Assembly: GCA_029287555.1 (NCBI GenBank)
Contig: JARFQX010000918.1
Location: forward strand, 1-8,403
Origin: Rubripirellula sp.
GTDB taxonomy: Bacteria; Planctomycetota; Planctomycetia; Pirellulales; Pirellulaceae
DNA length: 8,403 nucleotides
Direction of reading: 5' to 3'
A program made the position numbers and the translations under genes. Numbering within the stretch: the stretch's first letter is position 1; each line of letters opens with the position of its first letter. Positions 1 through 6,996 of the stretch are shown here, one piece after another. Below the pieces are notes generated by a model. The model was not told the DNA's origin and did not search any database. It saw nothing but the letters and a program-made list of their open reading frames with translations.

Positions 1-89
1 GACCAGTGAGCGTAAATTGCGGCTGCGGTTTCAATGTGTCTCGATCTTTGTGTGAAACGTCCTCCTGATAGCCGGCACCGGGCTCGAAA

Positions 90-359
90 TCAAAGCTGCT
101 CGCCGCAGTTCGGGCAAGTGTTGTGCACCCGAAAAGACTTCAAGCGGGTCCTGTGTCCACAGGCCGGACAAGGACGTCCCCCGCCTTGGAGATTCCACAC
201 GATCTCTTCGATGACGTAAGCGAAGCCCACGGTCCAAGCCAACACCATCCCAACATACCAGGGTACGGTTTTCTTCGCGAAATTCTGCAAGCAGCCGTAC
301 GCGAATGCGAGCAGGATTGGCGCGACAGCGTGTTTCCATTTGCGATATTGCAACCACAT
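90..359 (-). CDS. Small membrane protein with C-terminal zinc ribbon (89 aa, function unknown)
   Basis: I do not recognise a named family. The protein has a basic N-terminus, a hydrophobic stretch at about residues 11-25, a second at about 33-55, and a hydrophilic tail with two cysteine knuckles, CPAC at 64-67 and CPNC at 82-85. Four cysteines spaced this way are a typical rubredoxin-like zinc ribbon, so the inferred form is a two-span inner-membrane protein with a metal-binding tail. The ATG at 357-359 has a GAGG site 8 nt upstream (368-371 on the minus strand), which supports this start. The ordered membrane-plus-ribbon pattern favours this frame over the overlapping frames on either strand. 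It is transcribed away from the secreted-protein genes to its right. The role of the ribbon (nucleic-acid, protein or structural) cannot be told from sequence. Confidence 0.72.
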   Translation of the reverse strand: MWLQYRKWKHAVAPILLAFAYGCLQNFAKKTVPWYVGMVLAWTVGFAYVIEEIVWNLQGGGRPCPACGHRTRLKSFRVHNTCPNCGEQL

Positions 360-572
360 GTTCTTAACCTCGCCTTAACCTTGCTCGAATAAGGTAAGGA
401 CAAGCGGCGTGCTTTTCAGACGTCGCGTCCCATGGTTTGAACCGCGCGGTAATCTTCTAATATCCGTTTCATCTATACCGCGAAGCGATTACAGATTTTT
501 GGAAGATGGTGCGCCCCGGCCACCTGCGACAACGGGCCATACCCCGACGTCATCCGTATTTTGGAGTTTTTG
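360..572. other. Divergent intergenic region
   Basis: This 213-nt gap separates the start of the minus-strand zinc-ribbon gene from the plus-strand secreted-protein gene, so promoters for both should lie here. On the plus strand there is only a weak sigma70-like pair: TTGAAC at 437-442 and TAATAT at 458-463 with a short 15-nt spacer, four of six matches each. I see no convincing operator, hairpin or small gene. The promoter suggestion is tentative. Confidence 0.3.
563..566 (+). promoter_or_regulatory. Ribosome binding site that decides the start at 573
   Basis: GGAG lies 6 nt before the ATG at 573. A longer reading from the in-frame TTG at 561 would put this site inside the gene, so the ATG at 573 is the better start. 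It also leaves a clean signal peptide at the extreme N-terminus. Confidence 0.6.
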
Positions 573-1142
573 ATGAGACCTACTCACGCAATCATTTTTC
601 TAGTCTTTGTCTCTTGGGTAAGTGGCAGAGCACATGCCAACGAGAACTGGGAAGACCATCCCCCGTGGCTGGGAACTTGGCACGCTAATCCTGAAGTCGC
701 CCGAATTCTGGGATTTTCCCAAGAAGGATCCGTTGAAAGGGAGAAATTGAAGATCGAGTTCTTCGCGTCCCGAGATGACGCGATCGCGGCGGCCGGAAGG
801 GAAATCATCCAGCGAGTGGAATCCATGTTCTCCGAGCGGATGGGCGGCAGGCATCAGATCATTGCCGCGGGGCGATGGAACGAAGAAAGATTCACGGTCG
901 ACTCCTTGTGTTTCGTGACTCAGATTCAGGGGGCAAGATTTCTGTGGTTCGGTGACCCGAGCGTCGCCTTGAACGGTGATGAAGTCAGCTTTGTTCGCGG
1001 AGTGGATCCGGAGCATGATTTGCTCGTACTTGATTCGCACATGCCCAGCTTCATCAAGCGACGCTTACGCCGCACGGAACAGACGGCAAGCTTTTTTAAG
1101 GCGGTGGGTTACCAGCAAAAAAAAACCGAGGCAGAGAAGTGA
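573..1142 (+). CDS. Secreted protein of unknown function (189 aa)
   Basis: The N-terminus is a classical Sec signal peptide: a short basic start (MRPTH), a hydrophobic core at about residues 6-16 and an Ala-His-Ala cleavage site ending at about residue 22, so the mature protein is probably periplasmic or exported. After it comes an aromatic 'WLGTW' segment at about 32-36, alternating polar and hydrophobic stretches suggesting beta strands, and a basic end (KRRLRR). A WLGTW start followed by a strand-rich body is vaguely lipocalin-like, but that is only an impression. I do not recognise a named family. The ATG at 573 is chosen for its GGAG site and signal peptide. The 3' end contains a run of nine A (1117-1125), where slippage would change the C-terminus. 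It is the first of three closely spaced plus-strand genes and may be their operon leader. Confidence 0.68.
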   Translation: MRPTHAIIFLVFVSWVSGRAHANENWEDHPPWLGTWHANPEVARILGFSQEGSVEREKLKIEFFASRDDAIAAAGREIIQRVESMFSERMGGRHQIIAAGRWNEERFTVDSLCFVTQIQGARFLWFGDPSVALNGDEVSFVRGVDPEHDLLVLDSHMPSFIKRRLRRTEQTASFFKAVGYQQKKTEAEK

Positions 1143-1224
1143 ACGAGGCCGCCTCTGACGAGACTGAGACTCACAGCCGGGAAACGCTCGCGAACGAGGC
1201 TTCGTTGACGCGATAGTCATCCAA

Positions 1225-1392
1225 ATGTTGGAACCGAATCCCTATTCGCCAGACGCGACCGACTCTGTCGTTGACGAAGTAACGGTCATCGACAAGCGGC
1301 GTCGTGTCCTGATAGCGGTTGCGATCGGACTCGGCTGCTGTTTGATTGGTCCGATCTTCTTATGGCTCTACTTGAACGGCGCGCCATCATGA
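1225..1392 (+). CDS. Tiny single-span membrane protein with NPYSP N-terminus (55 aa)
   Basis: The frame from the ATG at 1225 encodes MLEPNPYSPD, an acidic stretch, a basic KRRR at about 24-27 and one hydrophobic segment at about 28-50 rich in Ile, Leu, Gly and Cys, then a short tail. A start followed closely by Asn-Pro-Tyr-x-Pro is a recurring N-terminus of small membrane proteins in Planctomycetota (my recollection, not a search). With an acidic N-terminus and KRRR just before the span, a cytoplasmic N-terminus is the likely orientation. The stop TGA (1390-1392) overlaps the ATG of the next gene (1389-1391) as ATGA, typical of translational coupling. No Shine-Dalgarno site precedes 1225. The gene is too short for routine calling, but the motif, membrane span and overlap make it credible. 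Function unknown. Confidence 0.6.
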   Translation: MLEPNPYSPDATDSVVDEVTVIDKRRRVLIAVAIGLGCCLIGPIFLWLYLNGAPS

Positions 1393-2771
1393 TTCAATTC
1401 AAGATTGCCAAGCAACGGCGTCCGGTATTCCTGACGTTACTGACGGTCGTGGCACTATTGGTTCGTCACGCTGACGGCGATGATTCGACAAAATCACGAA
1501 TCAAGATCGATCGGGAGACGACTTTTTTGACAGGCCCGCTACGAACCGATGGAACGGTTGACTACGCGGCCGGCATCAACGCGCGAATGAAACAGGGCGT
1601 CACCCCGGAAAATAACGCCTGCGTTTTGCTCTGCGAGGCGATTAGGCCGCTAGAAACCTGGGACATGCCGCCGGATTACTTCAAGGAGATTGGCAGGATG
1701 CCGCCGCCGAGAGATCGAAGTTATGTGCGTTACCTTGCCGCCGGGGTCGCGGATCCCTCATCTGATGCCGCGAGGCAACGAGTTGAGCTCGTCCTGAACT
1801 TCATTGAAGATACCCCGCGTCCGTGGACACGATTGGAATTCCCGGAAGTTGCCAGGGTGCTCGATGGCGATGACGCGCCACTGAGGATCGTTCACGCGGC
1901 GGCCAAACGCGACCGTTTCTACTCGCCGATCATGACGCGCGGTTTGGACAACGTTGATCCATTGCCGCTCGTGGCCGCCATGGATCCCATGACAACCCAG
2001 CTGCCCTACGTGGTCCATTCTCTGCGGCTGCGTGCCATGCTGAATCTTGGGGAAGGCAACCAGGAAGCAGCTTGGAAAGACCTCCATGCTTGCTTCAAAC
2101 TCGCCAGGCTCATTGGCATCGGGCCCAGCAAGGTACACGCTCAACGCAACTACATGCTCGAAGAATTGAGCTGTGCCGCGATGGACGCTTTGATTCGCGA
2201 AACGGACCCTTCAGCGGTGCAAGCCAAGCGGTATCTCGATGCGCTCAGATCTTTGCCTTCCCGAGCGAGACTGAGTGAAAAGGTTGACCTGTTCGAACGT
2301 TGTGCCTATCTCGATTCACTGCTCGTCATTCGAGCGAATCAGGAGGGAGCAATCGCATATCTCGACTGCGAACCAGGTCTCGCCGCGGCTGGCAAAATGG
2401 TGAATCTGTTCTGGAAGGACGCGATCGACTGGAACGAGACGCTTCGAATCGGCAATCGTTACTACAATCGTCTGGTCAAGAGCGTGGAAAAGCCGAATCT
2501 CGCGCAGCGACGTGAAGAGGCGACGGCGCTCCGTCAAGAATTGAACAGCCTTGCGGAGAGCGCCATTGGTGTTCGAGGCACGGACGATAGGGCGAATGGT
2601 CGCGCGGCGCCCGGGTCGAAATCGAAACTTCTTGCCGCTATCATCGCCGCAAAGTTGATGTCCGACATTGACAAGAATCTGCTCTTGGAGTCACGAGTGA
2701 AGCAGCGGTTTGCAAATCTCGAAGCTGCGTTGGCTGTTGCCGCGAACCGCGAAGGCTTTGGTGAAGAATAA
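1389..2771 (+). CDS. Secreted planctomycete hypothetical protein with GVTPENNA block (460 aa)
   Basis: The ATG at 1389 gives a signal peptide: a basic start (about residues 5-11), a hydrophobic core at about 13-25 and a likely cleavage near Ala-Asp-Gly at 28-30. An upstream in-frame ATG at 1362 would add nine residues before this signal and lie inside the 55-aa gene, so 1389 is preferred. After the signal comes a segment around residues 55-78 (DGTVDYAAGINARMKQGVTP, then ENNA) that I associate with a large set of uncharacterised exported planctomycete proteins. A helical pair at about 208-240 (LRLRAMLNLGEGNQEAAWKD region) resembles a TPR unit, and the C-terminal half is largely alpha-helical. 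No catalytic motif is visible. The ATGA overlap with the preceding small membrane gene suggests joint translation. The function is unknown; a structural or binding role is only a guess. Confidence 0.75.
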   Translation: MIQFKIAKQRRPVFLTLLTVVALLVRHADGDDSTKSRIKIDRETTFLTGPLRTDGTVDYAAGINARMKQGVTPENNACVLLCEAIRPLETWDMPPDYFKEIGRMPPPRDRSYVRYLAAGVADPSSDAARQRVELVLNFIEDTPRPWTRLEFPEVARVLDGDDAPLRIVHAAAKRDRFYSPIMTRGLDNVDPLPLVAAMDPMTTQLPYVVHSLRLRAMLNLGEGNQEAAWKDLHACFKLARLIGIGPSKVHAQRNYMLEELSCAAMDALIRETDPSAVQAKRYLDALRSLPSRARLSEKVDLFERCAYLDSLLVIRANQEGAIAYLDCEPGLAAAGKMVNLFWKDAIDWNETLRIGNRYYNRLVKSVEKPNLAQRREEATALRQELNSLAESAIGVRGTDDRANGRAAPGSKSKLLAAIIAAKLMSDIDKNLLLESRVKQRFANLEAALAVAANREGFGEE

Positions 2772-3022
2772 GAGAAGCGAAGTCAAGCTGGATCACTTGC
2801 GAATGAGCAACGTAATGCGTTTGGTCGCTGCGACAAGCTTGGTCCTCAAGTTGATGGGAGTTTAAAGATTCATTAGAGCATTGCAGTGATTCGATGAAGG
2901 ATCTGTGAAATGCGAACAATGCCCGACATTCTTTCCCCGCGGCAGTTGGCGGGTCGAGACGACTCTCGCACCCGCCTGTATAGTACGCGAAAGTGAACCT
3001 CAGACTCCGGGATAACAGAACG
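2772..3022. other. Intergenic region upstream of glgP
   Basis: This 251-nt stretch follows the secreted-protein gene. It holds one strong inverted repeat (2948-2976, listed separately) and a TATAGT box (2979-2984). A 20-codon ATG frame at 2803-2865 has no ribosome site and is not called. I see no RNA gene and no U-tract terminator after the stop at 2771. Confidence 0.4.
2948..2976 (+). promoter_or_regulatory. 29-nt inverted repeat / hairpin before glgP
   Basis: GGCGGGT (2948-2954) is the exact reverse complement of ACCCGCC (2970-2976), and CGAGA (2955-2959) of TCTCG (2964-2968). The result is a 12-bp stem with one bulged C (2969) and a CGAC loop. It is followed two bases later by TATAGT (2979-2984), a five-of-six match to a -10 box, though no good -35 lies 16-18 nt before it. 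There is no T-run, so an intrinsic terminator is unlikely. An operator overlapping the glgP promoter, or a leader hairpin in its mRNA, fits the position; which is unknown. Confidence 0.5.
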
Positions 3023-5536
3023 ATGAATCTTGAACTTCATACCAGCGAGCGTGCGACGAATGCGAAGTCGGAAGATTATGCGATGCTGCTCGAACAGTAT
3101 GGTTGCGGTCCGATCCAATTCACTGGAACGAACGATGCTCTCTTTGAGCGTCACTTGACCTTTGACCATGTCCTGCAAGCCGCGTCGGTCGGTGATCGCG
3201 AGCGTTTTGAGTCGGCGGCTCGAGCACTTCGGGATGTGCTTTCGCAAAGGTGGATCCACACGGAGGCGACTTACCAGCGCGAGAACGCCAAGCGTGTGTA
3301 TTACCTCTCGATGGAGTTCCTGATCGGGCGTGCGTTGAACAACAACGTCATCAACCTAATGCTCGATCCGCTGGCGCGTCGCGTCGCGGAGGAGAAGCAG
3401 ATTGATTGGAACGAACTGTTGGAGGCGGAACCGGACGCGGGACTGGGAAATGGCGGCCTTGGGCGTCTGGCAGCTTGCTTCTTGGATTCGATGGCGACGC
3501 TGCAGATCCCGGCGATGGGATACGGACTGCGGTATGAATATGGGATTTTTAGACAGACGATTCGGGAGGGTTGGCAGCACGAGCAGCCCGACCATTGGTT
3601 GCAGCGTCCGGACCCCTGGGAGGTCGCGCGACCAAATGAGGCCGTCGACGTCCATCTCAACTGCTCCTTCGAGGTCCGCGGAGGAACCTTGCACACCGTG
3701 GTCGGCCGTCCGTCGACCCTCAAAGGAATACCCTATGATCGTCCCGTGGTGGGCTACGGGGGGAAGACCATCAATTCCCTCCGGCTGTGGGCGGCCGCCG
3801 CGGAAAACTCATTTGATTTCCAGGAGTTTAGCAGCGGCGACTTCGTCGGCGCACTCGCCGAAACGCTGACGGCCGAATCGCTCACGCGTGTCTTGTACCC
3901 GGACGACTCCACCAGCATGGGAAAAGGCCTGCGATTCATTCAGGAGTATTTTCTGGTGGCATGCTCCCTGGCCGATCTCATCCGCCGCTTCCGGCAGAAC
4001 AACCAGGACTGGAATCAACTACCGCAAAAGGTAGCGATCCAGTTAAACGACACGCACCCGTCGATGGCGGTTCCCGAACTGATGCGAATCTTGTTGGACG
4101 AAGCTGAGCTTTCCTGGGATCAGGCCTGGGATCTGACCCGGCAGTCGCTGGGCTATACCAACCACACGCTGTTGCCCGAAGCACTGGAGAAATGGCCGGT
4201 CGCATGGTTCGAGGCACTGCTGCCCCGCCACCTGGAAATCATCTACGAAATCAACCGTCGCCTGATCGAGGACGTAAAGTCCCGATTTCCGAACGACGCG
4301 AGCAGGGCCGCGCGAATGAGCATGATCGCAGAGGGACCTGACCGCGCGGTTCGGATGGCCAACCTCGCCATTGTCGGTTCGCATAGCACCAACGGAGTCG
4401 CAGAGATCCACTCGCGGCTGCTGCGCAGCAACACGGTCAAGGATTTCGCGGAGATGTTTCCCGAGCGATTCAATAACAAGACCAATGGTGTGACGCCGCG
4501 TAGGTGGCTGTTGATGGCCAACCCCAGTCTTGCCAGCACGATCACCGACGCGATTGGTGACGACTGGGTTACCGATCTCGGGCGTTTAAACCGATTGCAG
4601 CCGCTCGCCGACGACGCGGCTTTTCGTGCGCAATTTCGACAGGCCAAACGTGACGCCAAGGTTCGCTTTGCTCATTGGCTGCGGCGGACCGCCGGGCTGA
4701 CCATCGACCCGGACAGCATTTTCGATTCTCAGGTCAAGCGGATTCACGAATACAAGCGACAACTACTCAATGCGCTTCGAATCGTCGTGCTCTACAACCG
4801 GCTCCGCGAGAATCCGGACTTGGATCTCGCACCCCGAACCTTCCTATTCTCTGGGAAGGCCGCACCGGCGTACCACTTCGCCAAGGTCGTCATCAAGTTC
4901 ATCAACAATCTCGCCGGCACAATCGACGGCGATCCCGCGATTCGCGATCGACTGAAAGTTGTGTTCCTGCCCGAGTATTGCGTCACTCAGGCGGAATACC
5001 TGATTCCGGCCTCGGATGTCTCCAATCAGATCTCCACCGCGGGATACGAGGCAAGCGGTACGAGCAACATGAAGTTCATGATGAACGGAGCGTTGACGCT
5101 GGGCACGCGTGACGGAGCCACCATCGAAATGGCCGAGGAGGCGGGTGAAGACAACTTCTTCCTGTTCGGCCTCACCGCAGAACAAGTCGCCGCCAGCCGC
5201 GGGAACTATAACCCGTATTGGCACTACGAGAATGAACCGGAGACACGAGCTGCCCTTGACCTGATTTTCTCGGACCATTTCAGCCGCTACGAGCCAGGGG
5301 TCTTCGCGCCGCTTCGGGACGCCTTGTTGACCAACGACGACCACTACCGGCACTTGGCCGACTTGCAATCGTATCTGCGAGCCGATCAGTCCGTGCGCGA
5401 GTTGTACGCAACACCGGATGAATGGAGTCGCAAGGCAATTTTGAACGTGGCGAGTTCGGGGAAGTTTTCCAGCGACCGGACCATCGCCGAATACGCGACT
5501 GACATCTGGAACGTTGATCCTTGCCCGATTGACTGA
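3023..5536 (+). CDS. glgP: Glycogen phosphorylase (GT35 family)
   Basis: Cytoplasmic alpha-glucan phosphorylase, which releases glucose-1-phosphate from glycogen with inorganic phosphate and pyridoxal phosphate. From the ATG at 3023 it has 837 residues, a normal length for bacterial glycogen/maltodextrin phosphorylases (about 800-840). Family landmarks are in order: YYLSMEFLIGR near 93-103, LGNGGLGRLAACFLDS near 141-156, NDTHPSMAVPELMRIL, NNKTNGVTPRRWL, VKRIHEYKRQL at 571-581 (active-site Arg573 and Lys578) and EASGTSNMKFMMNGALTLGT with the PLP lysine at 684. All expected catalytic segments are present. An in-frame GTG at 2993 would add ten residues. Neither start has a strong ribosome site; 3023 is chosen as the ATG nearest the conserved region. 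It lies 65 nt upstream of the pyruvate kinase gene in the same direction. The family assignment is secure; glycogen rather than maltodextrin as main substrate is inferred. Confidence 0.96.
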   Translation: MNLELHTSERATNAKSEDYAMLLEQYGCGPIQFTGTNDALFERHLTFDHVLQAASVGDRERFESAARALRDVLSQRWIHTEATYQRENAKRVYYLSMEFLIGRALNNNVINLMLDPLARRVAEEKQIDWNELLEAEPDAGLGNGGLGRLAACFLDSMATLQIPAMGYGLRYEYGIFRQTIREGWQHEQPDHWLQRPDPWEVARPNEAVDVHLNCSFEVRGGTLHTVVGRPSTLKGIPYDRPVVGYGGKTINSLRLWAAAAENSFDFQEFSSGDFVGALAETLTAESLTRVLYPDDSTSMGKGLRFIQEYFLVACSLADLIRRFRQNNQDWNQLPQKVAIQLNDTHPSMAVPELMRILLDEAELSWDQAWDLTRQSLGYTNHTLLPEALEKWPVAWFEALLPRHLEIIYEINRRLIEDVKSRFPNDASRAARMSMIAEGPDRAVRMANLAIVGSHSTNGVAEIHSRLLRSNTVKDFAEMFPERFNNKTNGVTPRRWLLMANPSLASTITDAIGDDWVTDLGRLNRLQPLADDAAFRAQFRQAKRDAKVRFAHWLRRTAGLTIDPDSIFDSQVKRIHEYKRQLLNALRIVVLYNRLRENPDLDLAPRTFLFSGKAAPAYHFAKVVIKFINNLAGTIDGDPAIRDRLKVVFLPEYCVTQAEYLIPASDVSNQISTAGYEASGTSNMKFMMNGALTLGTRDGATIEMAEEAGEDNFFLFGLTAEQVAASRGNYNPYWHYENEPETRAALDLIFSDHFSRYEPGVFAPLRDALLTNDDHYRHLADLQSYLRADQSVRELYATPDEWSRKAILNVASSGKFSSDRTIAEYATDIWNVDPCPID

Positions 5537-5601
5537 CGCCATGAGACCGGCAGGCGAAATGCTCCTGAAGATCAAGACGTAACCCTGGATCCCATTGTAC
5601 G

Positions 5602-6996
5602 ATGTCAACAAAATCCGACCAACGGTTCGATGCGACTCAGCTTTCGTACGCAATCCACGTGCGGCGAGCCATCCGCGCGATTGAGGATCTTCGACAGCAA
5701 GCGCTCGCGCGTGAGAAGGAGTTCTTCCCCGCGCTGCAAAAAACGTCACCCTTGACGCGAGAGAGCGGTTACAACCTGGTCCACTATCTGGCTCTCCGAA
5801 ACAACGATATTCGAGAGTTGCAGCAGCATTTGCACAGCCTCGGCGTCAGTTCACTAGGTACTGCTGAAGCTCATGTCATGGCGTCGCTGAATGCGGCGCT
5901 CTTTGCACTCCATCGCCTGATCGGAAGCGAAATCCCGGAGTCGCTTCACGAAACGGCCCCGGTCACTATTGAGATCGGACGCGAGCTGTTGGCTGAGCAT
6001 ACCCATGCCGCACTCGGCCCGAAACCGAAGCAACGTGTTAGTCGGATCATGGTGACGATGCCCAGCGAAGCCGCCGACGACCCCACCATCATCCGCAAGC
6101 TGCTGGCCGACGGAATGGATGTCATGCGGATCAATTGTGCGCATGACAACGCGGATGCTTGGTTGAGAATGATTGATCACCTGCGGTCTGCCGAATCCGA
6201 GCTCGGGCGGTCCTGTAAGGTATCGTTCGACCTTGCCGGCCCAAAATTGCGAACGGAGCCTCTCGTTCCAGGTCCCGAGGTGATCAAATGGAAACCGGTC
6301 CGGGATGCATTGGGCCGAGTGACATGCCCCGCTCGAATCTGGCTGACGCTTGATGCCGGGACAGTCGACGATGAGTCTGCGTTCGTGATACCTATTGAGT
6401 CGCATTTGAGTGGTATGGTCGGCGACTCGATTCGACTGCAGGATGCGCGAGGTCGCCAGCGTCTTCTGAATGTCATTGCTGTGAGCGACAAGGGTTGGCT
6501 GTGCCAGTCGGATCGGACGGGTTACGTAACATCGGGAACAATCTTCGAGGTTTACCGGGAAGAATCCAAAATCGGCTCAGGTCAAGTCGCGAAACTGCTG
6601 GCTACGGAGAACGCCTTGAAATTGAAAGCGGGCGATCAGTTAAGGGTTGTTCGCGAGCAACAACTCGGACGCCCCGCAACCGTGGACGCGAACGGTTGCG
6701 TCATCGAGCCGGCAACGCTCTCGTGCACACTACCGGAAGTTTTTGAATCCGTTCGACCGGATGAGCGGATCCTGTTCGACGATGGCAAGATATCGGGAGT
6801 CATCGAACAGGTCAGCGATGCGGAGTTGATCGTTCGTGTCGTTTCGACGGCGAAGGACACCGCGAAGCTCAAAGGTGAGAAAGGTATCAACTTGCCTGAC
6901 AGTTCCCTGCATGTCCCTTCCTTCACTGAAAAGGATTTGGAGGATTTGAAATTCGTCGTTAAGCACGGCGACCTGGCGGCACTGTCCTTTGTTTAA
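5602..6996 (+). CDS. Atypical pyruvate kinase, N-terminal part ending at an in-frame TAA (464 aa)
   Basis: Pyruvate kinase converts phosphoenolpyruvate and ADP to pyruvate and ATP. Residues 1-145 are a helical N-terminal extension absent from textbook enzymes. The barrel starts near 146 (RIMVTMPSEAADDP) and continues with GMDVMRINCAHDN (171-183; canonical form is close to RLNFSHG, so the serine is alanine here) and DLAGPKLRT (210-218). The lid (B) domain, about 219-392, is much longer than the usual ~100 residues. The barrel resumes at ERILFDDGKI (388-397), then KGINLPD and DLAALSFV. The frame ends at TAA 6994-6996, in the middle of the barrel and before the catalytic lysine. The product as read should lack kinase activity. 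The start at 5602 follows the 65-nt gap after glgP and has no clear ribosome site. Family assignment is firm; in vivo product length is uncertain. Confidence 0.85.
   Translation: MSTKSDQRFDATQLSYAIHVRRAIRAIEDLRQQALAREKEFFPALQKTSPLTRESGYNLVHYLALRNNDIRELQQHLHSLGVSSLGTAEAHVMASLNAALFALHRLIGSEIPESLHETAPVTIEIGRELLAEHTHAALGPKPKQRVSRIMVTMPSEAADDPTIIRKLLADGMDVMRINCAHDNADAWLRMIDHLRSAESELGRSCKVSFDLAGPKLRTEPLVPGPEVIKWKPVRDALGRVTCPARIWLTLDAGTVDDESAFVIPIESHLSGMVGDSIRLQDARGRQRLLNVIAVSDKGWLCQSDRTGYVTSGTIFEVYREESKIGSGQVAKLLATENALKLKAGDQLRVVREQQLGRPATVDANGCVIEPATLSCTLPEVFESVRPDERILFDDGKISGVIEQVSDAELIVRVVSTAKDTAKLKGEKGINLPDSSLHVPSFTEKDLEDLKFVVKHGDLAALSFV

Noticed and set aside
140..403. Alternative frames on both strands over the zinc-ribbon gene
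   Set aside because: Only the 90-359 frame shows ordered membrane segments and a four-cysteine ribbon with a ribosome site.
2803..2865. 20-codon ATG frame resembling a hydrophobic leader before glgP
   Set aside because: It has no ribosome site, is very short and shows no codon repetition of a leader peptide; it cannot be supported.
2873..3259. 128-codon minus-strand frame over the glgP start
   Set aside because: It overlaps the glgP start and the inverted repeat, and the composition looks like antisense of coding DNA.
4844..5749. 301-codon open frame on the minus strand
   Set aside because: It lies antisense to the conserved glgP sequence and the kinase start; its protein has no recognisable pattern and is explained by GC-rich codon use of glgP.
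5854..6405. 183-codon minus-strand open frame
   Set aside because: It is antisense to the kinase N-terminal half, with no membrane, signal or motif pattern.
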